DNA from: Clostridium yunnanense
GTDB taxonomy: Bacteria > Bacillota > Clostridia > Clostridiales > Clostridiaceae
Reading direction: 5' to 3'
Length of the DNA: 64,000 nt
NCBI RefSeq assembly: GCF_016595795.1
Contig: NZ_JAENHN010000010.1
Location: 310,001-374,000, forward strand
Part shown: positions 1-8,800 of the stretch, in pieces
Position numbering within the stretch: position 1 is the first letter of the stretch
Layout: each line of letters starts with the position of its first letter
Program-made: the position numbers and the translations under genes
The notes under the pieces: model-generated
Seen by the model: the letters and a program-made list of their open reading frames with translations, nothing else
Told to the model about the DNA's origin: nothing
The model's database searches: none

Positions 1-240
1 GATGTCACCACCTTCTGAAGAAAAGATGATGACATCATTGTTCTGGCTAATTTTTTCGCTTTCAAAGGATCTTTGTGATGTTGGACGTATGCATAATAAG
101 GTTACTTTTAAATTATCATGTTCACCTTTATCAAGAGCCATACTTGATACAATAATTAAATCGTTTATGTCTTTATTATCCCAGCAGCCAGTTAGTAACA
201 TAGTTAATATTAAGAGTATGGTGAGTAAGTTTATTTTCAT
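1..240 (-). CDS. GerC-family spore germination lipoprotein (partial, N-terminal part)
   Basis: Reading the minus strand from an ATG at 240 gives an open frame to the window edge (80 codons visible). It begins with a lipoprotein signal peptide ending in the lipobox LLTGC, followed at once by WDNKDINDL, the usual start of mature GerAC/GerKC proteins, then a conserved-looking IIVSSMALDKG stretch. A GGAG ribosome site lies 8 bases upstream. The GerC subunit is a lipid-anchored partner of the A and B subunits in nutrient germinant receptors of the spore inner membrane. It follows the GerA gene on the same strand by 86 bases, as in clostridial gerKA-gerKC operons. The B subunit is not in the window and may lie to the left. 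Confidence 0.9.
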   Translation of the reverse strand, partial: MKINLLTILLILTMLLTGCWDNKDINDLIIVSSMALDKGEHDNLKVTLLCIRPTSQRSFESEKISQNNDVIIFSSEGGDI

Positions 241-326
241 ATTATTGTTCTCCAAGTTATAGAGTTACTAGATCAACTATTAAGTTATAGAAAATCTTTA
301 ATAGAAACTGGTTCATATAATAGGTT

Positions 327-1898
327 CTATTTGACTTTATGCCTTTTCAAATTATTATTTTGAATATAGCTAGGGCGTTTTTTTACCCCCCACCATGGCA
401 TTCTCATTAATGTATCCTTCAAGCTTGTGAATGTTAATGGTGCTAATGGAGATAGATAAGGTGTTCCAAAAGATTCAATTTTAGCTAGATGGATTAAAAG
501 AAATAATACACCCATATAAAGTCCGTATAATCCTAAGGTGCCAGATAAAATCATTATTCCAAATCTAAGTACACGTATCGATAAAGCTAGATTGTACCTA
601 GGAATTATAAAGGATGAAATACCTGTAATAGAAACGATTATTACCATAGAAGAAGAAACTATGCCAGCTTTTACAGCAGCTTCACCTATTACTAAGGCGC
701 CTACTATACTTACTGTTTGCCCTGCTGGACTAGGGAGTCTTATTCCAGCCTCTCTTAATCCTTCAAAGAAACCTTCCATGAGTAGAGCTTCTACTAATAC
801 AGGAAAGGGTACACCTTGCCTTGAAGCAATAATTGTTAATAATAGATTCCGAGGTATCATACCTTGATGAAAGCATAAAACAGCTATATAGAAAGAAGGT
901 AGTAACAATGCATTGATCAAAAATACATATCTAATGAATCTTAGTAGAAGAGTAGCTATATAATTTTGATAATAATCTTCACTTGATTGCATGGATTGAA
1001 AAAAGGTTTGAGGAGCTATGAGAACTATAGGGGTATTGTCTACAATAATGCCCACATGTCCTTCAAGTAGAGCACTTGCAAGTCGGTCAGGTCTTTCAGT
1101 GTATCCAAACTCAGAAAAAACAGAAAATTTACTAGACTGAAGCAGCTCCTCAATATATCCACTTTCTAGTATTGCGTCTATTTCAATTTTAGAGAGTTTA
1201 TTCATAATATCATCAACTAAAGACTTTTCTGCAATTCCATCTAAATAAGTAATAGCAGTGTCAGTTTGAGATAGTTTGCCAATTTTGATGCTTCTAACTT
1301 TCAATTTTGGAGTCTTTAGTCTTCTTCTGATCAAGGTTATATTTGTTTCTATGTCTTCAGTAAAACCATCTCTAGGCCCTCTAATAACTGGTTCAATAAT
1401 AGACTCAGAAATACTTCTCTTTGAAAGCTTACGTAATTCTATTAATAGAGCATTTGACAAACCATCTATTATTAATGCAACTTTTCCTGAAAGTATAGAA
1501 TCTATTATTATATTTAATAAATCATTTTCTTCAACAGAAGGTAGAAATATAGTAGTCTTTATGTAGTCATGTATGTTTTCAGCTCTAAGGTCATTTGATT
1601 GAAAATTATTTTTGTTAAAATGTAGTAGTGGTCGTAATAAATCTTCGGTGACAATTTCCTTATCAATAAAGTTATTCAAGAATATTAAGGTACCTTCTAT
1701 AGAATTATTTATCTTTAAGTCTTTATAAGTTATATCTGATATATCTGAAAATATATCTTTTATTAAAGCTATATTTATCTGTAAGCTGGTTGAAAGTTTA
1801 TCATTATTACTAGTTGAATAAGTCATGCTATCTGAAGAAATATCAGAACTTTTATTTGTTGAACCTAGTTTATTTAATATACTTTTTAAAATATTCAT
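327..1898 (-). CDS. GerA-family spore germination protein, subunit A
   Basis: The protein is 523 residues, the normal size for GerAA/GerKA/SpoVAF-type proteins. A long soluble N-terminal half contains the family-typical PVIRGPRDGF-like segment (IEPVIRGPRDGFTED) and GYIEELLQ. Its C-terminal half is hydrophobic with several membrane spans (around FIRYVFLINALLLPSFYI and GIMILSGTLGLYGLYMGV). It is the A subunit of a germinant receptor in the spore inner membrane. I chose the ATG at 1898 rather than an upstream TTG at 1907 because GGGAAG ends 9 bases before the ATG and abuts the TTG. It is probably co-transcribed with the GerC lipoprotein gene. A sigma-G-like promoter (AGAATA, then CACTATA, 19-base spacing, near 1966-1935 on the minus strand) is possible but weak. 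Confidence 0.93.
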   Translation of the reverse strand: MNILKSILNKLGSTNKSSDISSDSMTYSTSNNDKLSTSLQINIALIKDIFSDISDITYKDLKINNSIEGTLIFLNNFIDKEIVTEDLLRPLLHFNKNNFQSNDLRAENIHDYIKTTIFLPSVEENDLLNIIIDSILSGKVALIIDGLSNALLIELRKLSKRSISESIIEPVIRGPRDGFTEDIETNITLIRRRLKTPKLKVRSIKIGKLSQTDTAITYLDGIAEKSLVDDIMNKLSKIEIDAILESGYIEELLQSSKFSVFSEFGYTERPDRLASALLEGHVGIIVDNTPIVLIAPQTFFQSMQSSEDYYQNYIATLLLRFIRYVFLINALLLPSFYIAVLCFHQGMIPRNLLLTIIASRQGVPFPVLVEALLMEGFFEGLREAGIRLPSPAGQTVSIVGALVIGEAAVKAGIVSSSMVIIVSITGISSFIIPRYNLALSIRVLRFGIMILSGTLGLYGLYMGVLFLLIHLAKIESFGTPYLSPLAPLTFTSLKDTLMRMPWWGVKKRPSYIQNNNLKRHKVK

Positions 1899-2097
1899 AG
1901 CACACAACTTCCCATATAATTATAGAGTCATAACTATAGTGTCAACACTAAATGATAAAATATTCTATTTTATGTCACTATTAGGATTAAAAATACGGTT
2001 GTGCAAAAATATATAGCGGATAATGTTATAAAATGTTTTTGTTTATACGTTTATAGCTAAAAAACTGCAATTTATGCTACAAAGTAGTATATTACTT

Positions 2098-2112
2098 ACA
2101 GTTTGTTATAAT
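2098..2112 (+). promoter_or_regulatory. candidate agrBD promoter with AgrA-like half site
   Basis: A TATAAT at 2107-2112 lies 20 bases before the agrB start. ACAGTTTGT directly in front (2098-2106) resembles the ACAGTT core bound by staphylococcal AgrA. A good -35 box is not visible, which would fit an activator-dependent promoter. The second half site of a normal AgrA pair is not clear, so this remains a suggestion. Confidence 0.35.
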
Positions 2113-2132
2113 TTATTTAGAGGTGGTTGAAG

Positions 2133-2759
2133 ATGGAAGAGAATCTATCTAACAATATGACCATAATGGAAAAGCTAGCTGATAATATTGCGATGAAAAT
2201 TAATAAAGTAATCCAAAAGGACGGCATTGAACTACAAAAGGTTAAGCTTGGTATTGAAATATTATTAATTAATATATCCAAGTTTATTTTGATACTTTTG
2301 ATTTCTATAAAGCTTCATTTGGTTATAGAAACAACAATAATTACTATAGTTTTATGGGTTATACGCAGCAAGGCTTTTGGATTGCATGCAAAGAATAGTA
2401 TTATATGTACGATAACTTCTTTAATGCTATTTGTAACTGGTGGTTATGTGAGCAATTTGATGGAATTTAATAAATATTTAATTTTCTGTATATTTATCAT
2501 TATTAATATTGCTTTGTATATGTATGCACCAGCAGATACAGAATATCATCCTTTAATAGGACAAGCCTTAAGACAAAGTCTTAAGAAAAGGTCTGTTATT
2601 ACAGGCGTAATATTGATGATAATAGCATTAGTTAGTCCTAATTATGTTATAACAAATTTGATAACTTTAGCTTCAATTTTTGAAGTTTTAAGCATATTAC
2701 CATTAACTTATAAAGTTTTAAATAGGAGGTATAATAATTATGAACAATATGAAAAATAA
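2133..2759 (+). CDS. agrB: AgrB-like peptide-processing membrane protease
   Basis: The protein is 208 residues. AgrB is an integral membrane cysteine protease that trims the AgrD precursor and closes its thiolactone ring. The family signature is present: Arg78, then FGLHA with His85, and Cys92. The His-Cys spacing of 7 matches the catalytic pair of staphylococcal AgrB. The later motif APADTEYHPLIG is also typical, and 4-6 hydrophobic segments surround these motifs. I start at ATG 2133, six bases after GGTGG, rather than the TTG at 2127. The 3' end overlaps agrD by 20 bases, so the two are translationally linked, as in known agrBD pairs. The downstream kinase and LytTR regulator complete a quorum-sensing circuit. 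Confidence 0.92.
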   Translation: MEENLSNNMTIMEKLADNIAMKINKVIQKDGIELQKVKLGIEILLINISKFILILLISIKLHLVIETTIITIVLWVIRSKAFGLHAKNSIICTITSLMLFVTGGYVSNLMEFNKYLIFCIFIIINIALYMYAPADTEYHPLIGQALRQSLKKRSVITGVILMIIALVSPNYVITNLITLASIFEVLSILPLTYKVLNRRYNNYEQYEK

Positions 2760-2895
2760 AGTATTTGAAAAGCTAGCTAGAACTGTAGGAGAGGCATCAA
2801 TAAAAATAAGTGATAAAGCAACTGGCAAATGCATGATGGGATACTTGTATGAACCAAAAGCTATGCTCGAAATAATAAAAAATAACAATAAATAA
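2740..2895 (+). CDS. agrD: AgrD-like autoinducing peptide precursor
   Basis: This is a 51-residue reading frame with a strong AGGAGG site 10 bases upstream. The N-terminal 25 residues form a basic amphipathic segment (KVFEKLARTVGEAS). A single cysteine, Cys31, follows in GKCMMGYLYEPK, then a charged tail LEIIKNNNK. This is the AgrD plan: amphipathic leader, Cys-containing peptide, then a tail with a conserved Glu-Pro. By analogy the signal peptide is probably a thiolactone formed by Cys31 with a hydrophobic residue 4-5 positions on (CMMGY or CMMGYL), but the exact ends cannot be read from sequence. The gene overlaps agrB and is followed by a strong terminator, so agrBD is its own transcription unit. 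Confidence 0.88.
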   Translation: MNNMKNKVFEKLARTVGEASIKISDKATGKCMMGYLYEPKAMLEIIKNNNK

Positions 2896-2911
2896 GACAT
2901 ACTAAGCACTA

Positions 2912-2956
2912 AAAACAGGTTTCTTTACAAGTATAAGTAAAGAAACCTGTTTTTTT
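2912..2956 (+). terminator. rho-independent terminator of agrBD
   Basis: A 17-bp perfect stem (AAAACAGGTTTCTTTAC paired with its complement at 2937-2953) with an 8-base loop is followed by a run of T. It closes the agrBD unit 17 bases after agrD. Confidence 0.93.
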
Positions 2957-2995
2957 GATTAAAATTATATAATGGCATTGTTGCAGCACTGGTGC

Positions 2996-3190
2996 GAAAT
3001 TAAGTGGTTATACATCCGATGCTTTAATGAGTCTTCGCAAAGAATTAATATGATTTTATCATATTCCATGGCTAAAACTGTAAACTCACTACGTTCGAAC
3101 AGTACAGTTTTTAACGCCATTCCATCTGAAAAAATCATTTAATTCTAATAGTTAGATCATATAGCATCTCCTTTATAACCACTTAATTTC
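2996..3190 (+). repeat. family A MITE-like repeat, full copy (A1)
   Basis: The element begins GAAATTAAGTGGTTATA and ends TATAACCACTTAATTTC. The two ~60-base ends are imperfect inverted repeats of each other (both also contain a GATGC box and an AATTAATATGATTTT-like box). Inside is a hairpin, AAAACTGTAAACT with AGTACAGTTTT. No coding sequence is present. Relatives lie at 12283, 15502, 22015, 42008, 45645 and 52160. It separates agrBD from the kinase gene. The rest of 2957-3370 holds no gene that I can see. Confidence 0.8.
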
Positions 3191-3331
3191 AACAATCCTA
3201 TTAAATATAGACAATATAATAAGTTTATATATTAAATTTTATTAATAAGTTCGTCTATATTAAACAAAACATTGATCTGATTTGAATTAAATTACAAAGA
3301 TATAGTTAATAAATGTAAAAAGTAAAAAATG

Positions 3332-3340
3332 TGATATAAT
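3332..3340 (+). promoter_or_regulatory. extended -10 promoter of the AgrC-like kinase gene
   Basis: TGATATAAT is an extended -10 box (TGnTATAAT). Transcription would start near 3347, after the TTG at 3341, which supports the ATG at 3371 as the true start of the kinase. No clear -35 box is seen. Confidence 0.5.
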
Positions 3341-3370
3341 TTGGATATGATTATTTTTAAGGGGGAATTT

Positions 3371-4675
3371 ATGACAAATTTTTTAGATGTTTTAATAACT
3401 ATTTTCTTATTGTTCATAGCTATAATGAACCTAGCAACCTTAAAATTTACTAAAAAAGAGATAACCACTATAATCATTGCAACTTTGATTATAGCAGTTC
3501 CTGTGGGTCTTTTTCTAAGTTATTTAAGCATAATTCCTATAGATATTACTTTTATATTTTTCATTTATAAAAAGCAACGAAAAATAATTGTAAGTATTCT
3601 TCTGCCGCTATTAGCTAACATAATAAGTGTGGTATCAGATTATATAGTGAGCTGTATTAATATTTATGTTTTTAAGATAGATATTAGTTATTCTTATAAT
3701 AATATAATGTACATATTTTCTCTTACTGCAACTATGTTTGTTATAATGATTATCAGCAGAACTATAAGATGTTTTATAGATAAAAAGCTAAAAGCTATTA
3801 ATTTTGAGGCAACAAAAAAGTTTAGTCTTATAATAATATTGAGTCTTATAGTGACCTTGGTGATATTTTACATAAATATAATGATAGGTGGAAAGCTAGG
3901 TTTTACAAATGAAATATTAAAACTAAATGGTGTTATATTTTTTGTCTACTGTATTTTCTTTTGTATTATAATGTATGTGCTTTTCAAGAGCATAACAAAA
4001 GAAATGGAGATTCAAAACAAGCAAGCACACTTTGAAAGCTTACAGAAATATACTGAGAATTTAGAAAATCTATATAGTGAAATTAGAGTATTTAAACATG
4101 ATTATGTAAATATAATATCTTCCATGATAGGCTATATGGAGGATAATGATATGGAGGGTTTAAAAAATCATTTTACTAAAAATATAGTTCCATTAAGTAA
4201 CGAAATCGGGAAAAGCAAATCAAAAATCGATCTTCTAAGAAACATAAAAATTCCTGAGATCAAAGGAATTCTATCATCAAAACTTATAAGGGCTCAAGAA
4301 ATAGGTATCGATGTTGATATAGATGTGGCAGAGCCAATATTAGAAGTATCCATGGGAATTATAGATATAGTAAGAGCTTTGGGTATTTTGTTAGATAATG
4401 CTATCGAAGCAGCTGAAAGATGTCCAAGCCCTATGATAAAAGTAGGATTTATTAAAAAAGAATATTCATTAGAAGTAATAATAATTAATAGCTGTTTAGA
4501 GGGTGTCCCTCCGATATACAAGTTAAACAAAAAAGGGTATTCAACAAAGGGAGAAAATAGAGGAGTAGGGTTAAGTAATTTAAAATTAATTTTAGACAAG
4601 TACGATAATATCTTTTTAGATACAATAGTTGAAAATAATACTTTCTTACAAAGAATTAGCATAGAAAACAGGTAG
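3371..4675 (+). CDS. AgrC-like sensor histidine kinase (HPK10, GHKL ATPase)
   Basis: The protein is 434 residues. The first ~205 residues are a polytopic membrane sensor of about six hydrophobic spans. A coiled linker leads to the H-box FKHDYVNIISS with phospho-accepting His243. The GHKL ATPase follows, with N-box LLDNAIEAAE and G-box RGVGLSNLKL. This is the HPK10 architecture of AgrC and related peptide-sensing kinases. By position it should sense the AgrD-derived peptide and phosphorylate the LytTR regulator downstream. I start at ATG 3371, five bases after GGGGG. The gene sits 475 bases after agrD, beyond a terminator and a family A repeat, and has its own promoter, so agrBD and the kinase are separately transcribed. 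Confidence 0.9.
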   Translation: MTNFLDVLITIFLLFIAIMNLATLKFTKKEITTIIIATLIIAVPVGLFLSYLSIIPIDITFIFFIYKKQRKIIVSILLPLLANIISVVSDYIVSCINIYVFKIDISYSYNNIMYIFSLTATMFVIMIISRTIRCFIDKKLKAINFEATKKFSLIIILSLIVTLVIFYINIMIGGKLGFTNEILKLNGVIFFVYCIFFCIIMYVLFKSITKEMEIQNKQAHFESLQKYTENLENLYSEIRVFKHDYVNIISSMIGYMEDNDMEGLKNHFTKNIVPLSNEIGKSKSKIDLLRNIKIPEIKGILSSKLIRAQEIGIDVDIDVAEPILEVSMGIIDIVRALGILLDNAIEAAERCPSPMIKVGFIKKEYSLEVIIINSCLEGVPPIYKLNKKGYSTKGENRGVGLSNLKLILDKYDNIFLDTIVENNTFLQRISIENR

Positions 4676-4729
4676 TATCTGAAAAATAAAAAAGTTACTA
4701 ATAAATTTTAAAATGTTAATCTATATATG

Positions 4730-4738
4730 TGGTATAAT
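4730..4738 (+). promoter_or_regulatory. extended -10 promoter of the AgrA-like regulator gene
   Basis: TGGTATAAT, an extended -10 box, lies 57 bases before the regulator's ATG and 55 bases after the kinase stop codon. It suggests that the regulator can be transcribed independently of the kinase. Confidence 0.45.
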
Positions 4739-4794
4739 TAGGTAGTAACAACTTGTACGTATATGAGTGGTGTTTATGGATATGGGGGATTGAG

Positions 4795-5517
4795 ATGCTT
4801 AAAGTTTTTATTTGTGAAGATAATGATAAACAGAGGCAATATTATAAAAAGATAGTTGAAAATACTATAATTATTGAAAATCTTGATATGGAGATGGCTG
4901 TAGTTACAAATAAGTCTAGAGATATACTTGATTATATAAGTTGCAATGATGTAGCTGGTTTATATTTTTTAGATGTAGATTTAAAAGAAGAAGCTAGTGG
5001 AATAGCACTTGCTGCTGAGATAAGAAAGATTGATTCCAAAGGTTTTATAGTATTTGTTACCACCCATAGTGAAATGAGTTATTTGACTTTTACTTATAAG
5101 ATAGAAGCTATGGATTACATAATTAAAGATAAATATAATGAAGTGGAAAAAAGGATAAAAGACTGTATATTAGAAGCTAATAACAGGTATAGTAGCAAGA
5201 AAAATGATGATGAAATCTTTAGTATTAAGTTGAATGAAAGAATAATAAATTTGGAATTAGACAAAATACTTTTTTTTGAGACCTCTAAAACTGTTAGAAA
5301 AGTCATTGTCCATGCTACTGATAGACAAATAGAGTTTAATGGAAAGATTAGCGATATAGAAGAAAAGTTAGATGGTAGATTTTATAGATGTCATAAATCA
5401 TATATTATAAATAAGAACAATATTAAAGAATTAGACATAAAGAACAGAATAGCATATATGATTAATGGAGAAGAGTGTATAATATCTAGTCGTTGTGCTA
5501 AAGGGCTTATAAAATAG
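4795..5517 (+). CDS. AgrA-like response regulator (receiver + LytTR)
   Basis: The protein is 240 residues, the usual AgrA length. The N-terminal receiver has the acidic pocket VFICEDN and the phosphorylation site in LYFLDVDL (Asp60). The C-terminal LytTR DNA-binding domain includes ILFFETS, the FNGKISDIEEKL segment and the characteristic FYRCHKSYIIN. LytTR proteins bind short direct repeats of the ACAGTT type and activate agr promoters. The start ATG 4795 follows GGGGG by six bases; the longer upstream frame has no ribosome site. It is paired with the kinase at 3371. Targets cannot be read directly, though an ACAGTT-like box precedes agrB. Confidence 0.9.
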   Translation: MLKVFICEDNDKQRQYYKKIVENTIIIENLDMEMAVVTNKSRDILDYISCNDVAGLYFLDVDLKEEASGIALAAEIRKIDSKGFIVFVTTHSEMSYLTFTYKIEAMDYIIKDKYNEVEKRIKDCILEANNRYSSKKNDDEIFSIKLNERIINLELDKILFFETSKTVRKVIVHATDRQIEFNGKISDIEEKLDGRFYRCHKSYIINKNNIKELDIKNRIAYMINGEECIISSRCAKGLIK

Positions 5518-5753
5518 TTTTTACAGAGGCTCACATGAATTGGCAAAGGCAGATGTGTAGAAAAACTAACATAAATGAAACAAATTAAATTTAGTTGGAT
5601 ACGGTTATGATAGAAAATTAACAACTTATGCACATGCTGATAAAAACTCATATTTTAATGATAAATTAGTATTATAGTGATCCATGTTATTTTAAAGAAG
5701 TATGCGTTGGTGTGGTACTTTCTAAGGTATATACTTTTGTTTTATATGGATAT
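5518..5753. other. intergenic stretch without a recognisable gene
   Basis: No supported coding frame. It contains GGCAGATGTGTAGAAAAACT near 5550, which resembles a segment inside the complex family A copy at 45890-45910, so it may be a remnant of that family. Confidence 0.4.
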
Positions 5754-5854
5754 ATGGATATGCCACTTTGTAATATAACTTATTATTTTTAAATTCTCTC
5801 ACCAGAAGCCGTGAGAGTTTTAAAAATAGACTGAGGTTCGAAGTGGTACATCTA
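5754..5854 (+). repeat. family B palindromic repeat (B1)
   Basis: A ~100-base imperfect palindrome. The outer arms are GCCACTT and AAGTGG. The central stem is CTCTCACCAGAAGCCGTGAGAG with flanking TTTTTAAA and TTTAAAAA tracts. It ends GGTACATCT like the other family B copies. No coding sequence. Confidence 0.75.
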
Positions 5855-5944
5855 TAGGCAAGATTATAATAAATTATCATTAGAAAGGAGTAAGACAAAT
5901 TTAGGTTAGAGAGATATATAAATAAAAGGTTTGTCGTAAGAAAC

Positions 5945-6421
5945 ATGAGAAGTATAAATGTATATAAAGAAATAGTATTTAGTAATTTGATAAAGGTTTC
6001 ATTAAAGGGATGTAAAGATGACATAATCCCAGAGGTAAAAAATTTTTATAGTTGCCTTAAAGAAAAGGGCATAGATACCTATCCGCAAATAGCAACAAAC
6101 AAGATGGTGAAAAATATAAATAACGTGAATGTTGAAGAAAGTGAAATTTATGTTATCTCATCTGAAGATGGTTTAAAGAAAGTGGACGGGTTGTACAAAA
6201 CATATGAAGAGAAGATGTGGGAGAATGTTGTCATGCTAGAGTATAACGGAGTACTTCTAGAATTTCAAAATGCTGTTAAAGATTTAAAGGAATATATAGA
6301 GAAAAATAATATGAAAACTAGTTCTGGTTTTTATACCTATATACCTCATGAAATAAAAGGTTCGGATATATTTTCAAGAAGAATTGATATGAATTGTTTT
6401 GTTAAAATTGAAAAAGGATAA
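5945..6421 (+). CDS. hypothetical protein, 158 residues
   Basis: I do not recognise this protein with certainty. It has no signal peptide or membrane span. The C-terminal part (SSGFYTYIPHEIKGSDIF, then DMNCFVKIEKG) vaguely resembles effector-binding, GyrI-like folds, and it may belong to a small clostridial DUF family. The start ATG 5945 has only a weak ribosome site (GTAAG); a stronger AAAGGAG at 5884 is too far away, so the start is uncertain. It stands alone between a family B repeat and a strong terminator. Confidence 0.6.
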   Translation: MRSINVYKEIVFSNLIKVSLKGCKDDIIPEVKNFYSCLKEKGIDTYPQIATNKMVKNINNVNVEESEIYVISSEDGLKKVDGLYKTYEEKMWENVVMLEYNGVLLEFQNAVKDLKEYIEKNNMKTSSGFYTYIPHEIKGSDIFSRRIDMNCFVKIEKG

Positions 6422-6433
6422 ACAGATAAAATT

Positions 6434-6492
6434 AAATGCAAGTATTATCGACTAAGAATGTTCTTAAGTCTATAATACTTGCATTTATTTTT
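6434..6492 (+). terminator. terminator hairpin, probably bidirectional
   Basis: The stem AAATGCAAGTATTAT pairs with 6472-6486, with a second inner stem (ACTAAGAA/TTCTTAAGT). It is followed by ATTTTTG on the plus strand. It lies between convergent genes and could also stop transcripts from the minus-strand lipoprotein operon. Confidence 0.85.
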
Positions 6493-6597
6493 GTTTTAGG
6501 ATATATGAGTTTTATTCATAAAAGTATCGTAGTAAATACACCTTAATGTATTAATTGATAAACAAAATTAAGCAAAACTTATATATTAAAATATAAC

Positions 6598-7260
6598 TTA
6601 CTTGGATTGTTGGTTGAAATAGGAAAGTGAAATAATATTCATGTAGGTATCAAATATCTTCCATGTGCTACTATCATTTTCTTTAATTAACACATAAAAA
6701 TCAGTGTATTCTCCAGAGGTAAATTGGCCTATTTTATCAAATTCTTCGGTACATTTTTTATATTTATTAACAGCAAGTACTTTAATCTCCTTAAAATTAT
6801 GGCCTATCAACCTATCAGGACAAGGATAGTATGAAACATTATCATTGTAAACATCACCGCTAGGCCCTTTTTTCATAATTTGCTCTCTCCACTGTGCTTC
6901 AGGTAATTGCCACATCTTTAGGATTGTTAATTCTTCTGTTACATTTTCAAAGTTTTTTCCGTTATCGTTAGTTATAGATTCATTATGCGGCGCTGGATAG
7001 AAGATATCTTTTAGCTTTCTCCTATCCCCATTTGTCTCTGCAACTATATAAGATTCAATAAGTTTTTCTTCTTCAGTTTTAGCTTCTTGCTTAAAGGTAA
7101 GCTTGGTTTGAATTATTTTCTTGATGTCTACATTTTTTTGGTTCGCTGCAGAATCTTTCATTACATTTTCTGCAATAGTTATTTTTGATTCTAGGGAAGC
7201 AGAGTCACAGCCTTGTAAAAGTATTAATGATGAGAATAGTAAAATAATAAGTTTTTTCAT
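6598..7260 (-). CDS. putative lipoprotein downstream of a two-component system
   Basis: The protein is 220 residues. It starts with a lipoprotein signal (MKKLIILLFSSLILL) and lipobox LLQGC, so Cys18 should be lipid-modified and the protein anchored outside the membrane. I do not recognise the remaining domain; it is soluble, charged and has a KIFDTYMNIISLSYF C-terminus that recalls NTF2-like extracytoplasmic folds, but this is weak. GGAG stands 9 bases before the ATG. It is the last gene of a minus-strand unit with the kinase and regulator, 157 bases after the kinase stop. It may be an output or an accessory sensor of that system. Confidence 0.82.
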   Translation of the reverse strand: MKKLIILLFSSLILLQGCDSASLESKITIAENVMKDSAANQKNVDIKKIIQTKLTFKQEAKTEEEKLIESYIVAETNGDRRKLKDIFYPAPHNESITNDNGKNFENVTEELTILKMWQLPEAQWREQIMKKGPSGDVYNDNVSYYPCPDRLIGHNFKEIKVLAVNKYKKCTEEFDKIGQFTSGEYTDFYVLIKENDSSTWKIFDTYMNIISLSYFNQQSK

Positions 7261-7417
7261 ATCCTAATCTCCTTTTCTTTGATTATAGATAGTCCATTTC
7301 CATTAATTAAAACTTATCTAAATTGATGTAAATTATTAATTATAATAAATTAATAATTTACATTTTAATTGGAACTGGTATATCTCTAAGATAAGCTTTA
7401 GATATTTCAAAGTTATT

Positions 7418-8800
7418 TCAAAGACAAGGGGTTTTTATATTTACTTCAAAGGTGTTTAAGTTATTCTTAATTATAAGACTTCCGCTAAGCTTAGTTACTA
7501 TGCTATCTACGATAAAAAGTCCAATACCATTTCCGTGTGCAGTGGAAAAGTTTTTATTGTTTTTTGAGTTTTTAATATTTATATTACATAAGCCATTTTT
7601 TTCAAATATGGAGAGGTAAACATTACTTCCTTCTAAGCCGTATTTAATAGAGTTATCAATTATATTTATAAGAAGTTGAACAATATGATTGGTATAGGCT
7701 CTTACATGAGTGTCTGAAATATCATGAACAATTTTTATATTCTTCTCTGATGCTATAAGTTGCATATCATATACTATTGTTTCAGCAATAGGTTTTATAT
7801 TTATTTCATTAAGGTTTTCTTGAGCTTCAGTTATCTTTCCTTTTGATACTTCAAGTAGATTCTCAACCAAAGAATATAATCTATTACTTTCATTTTTAAT
7901 TCTATCTGCAGCAGTAATAACTAGGTCAGTATCGTTATAGTTTTGATCTAATAATTCAGCATAAAGCTTTATACCAGTAAGAGGCGTCTTTAGTTCATGA
8001 GTTACATTGTTAAAAAAGTCTCGTCTATAAAGTTCTAGGTTTTTTATTGTATCTAGGTTTTCCTTTATATTATCCTGCATAACTTTAAATTTTTCTGCTA
8101 GTATTCCAACCTCATCGTTGCTTTCTATCTTAATTTCAGTATCGTAGGAACCTTTTGAGATTCGCTCAACAATGTTTATAAGCTTGTATAAAGGGTTAGT
8201 AATCCTAGTGGTTAGATAGAAGGTTATGATAGTAAATAATATAAACATAAACAGCATTATAATATTTAGATTGAAAATAATTTTATTTTTCTCCTCAAAT
8301 AAATAGCTGTAATCACTCTTAAAATTGATTATAGCTACTAGCTTATCATTGAAATACAGTCCGTAAGAAAAGGAGGAGATATATTTATTGTTTATTTTGG
8401 TGATGGTAGTTGTAGCATTATTATTCTGTGCAGCTTTTAAGTCATCGCTAAATACGATGTATTCTCTTTCTAGATCTTTATTTACCTCACAAAGTCCATT
8501 TAAGTCTTTATCTAAAATTCTTATGTATGTAGGATTAAGAGAAGTTATTCCTCCAGCAATATTTTTTGCTAAATATACTATATTGGTTTGATCTAGTTCA
8601 ATACCTTGAAGTTTGGCATATCTATAAATATAGTCTCTAGAGCTGGAGTATAATATATCACAATCCCTTTTAATTTTATTTGAATATGATTTTTCAAGTA
8701 AAGAACTCATATATATATTTAGAAAAATTGTAGCTATGAAGAATATAAATATGGACGATAATAGAAACTTAGATTTTATGCTGTTTATTTTAATCTTCAT
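7418..8800 (-). CDS. sensor histidine kinase (HAMP, HisKA, HATPase)
   Basis: The protein is 460 residues. Order of domains: membrane helix (~10-32), an extracytoplasmic sensor of ~150 residues, a second membrane helix (~177-200, MLFMFILFTIITFYL), HAMP, HisKA with NVTHELKTPL (phospho-accepting His268), and an HATPase domain with N-box IIDNSIKYG and GNGIGLFIVDSI. It is a classical membrane-bound kinase paired with the OmpR-type regulator immediately upstream. I chose ATG 8800, which overlaps the regulator's end by 11 bases (translational coupling). A longer frame to 8848 has no advantage. The signal is unknown; the adjoining lipoprotein may be involved. Confidence 0.92.
   Translation of the reverse strand: MKIKINSIKSKFLLSSIFIFFIATIFLNIYMSSLLEKSYSNKIKRDCDILYSSSRDYIYRYAKLQGIELDQTNIVYLAKNIAGGITSLNPTYIRILDKDLNGLCEVNKDLEREYIVFSDDLKAAQNNNATTTITKINNKYISSFSYGLYFNDKLVAIINFKSDYSYLFEEKNKIIFNLNIIMLFMFILFTIITFYLTTRITNPLYKLINIVERISKGSYDTEIKIESNDEVGILAEKFKVMQDNIKENLDTIKNLELYRRDFFNNVTHELKTPLTGIKLYAELLDQNYNDTDLVITAADRIKNESNRLYSLVENLLEVSKGKITEAQENLNEINIKPIAETIVYDMQLIASEKNIKIVHDISDTHVRAYTNHIVQLLINIIDNSIKYGLEGSNVYLSIFEKNGLCNINIKNSKNNKNFSTAHGNGIGLFIVDSIVTKLSGSLIIKNNLNTFEVNIKTPCL

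Noticed and set aside
2-262. 86-residue plus-strand frame at the left edge
   Set aside because: The opposite strand encodes a clear GerC lipoprotein with lipobox and ribosome site; the plus frame is its shadow.
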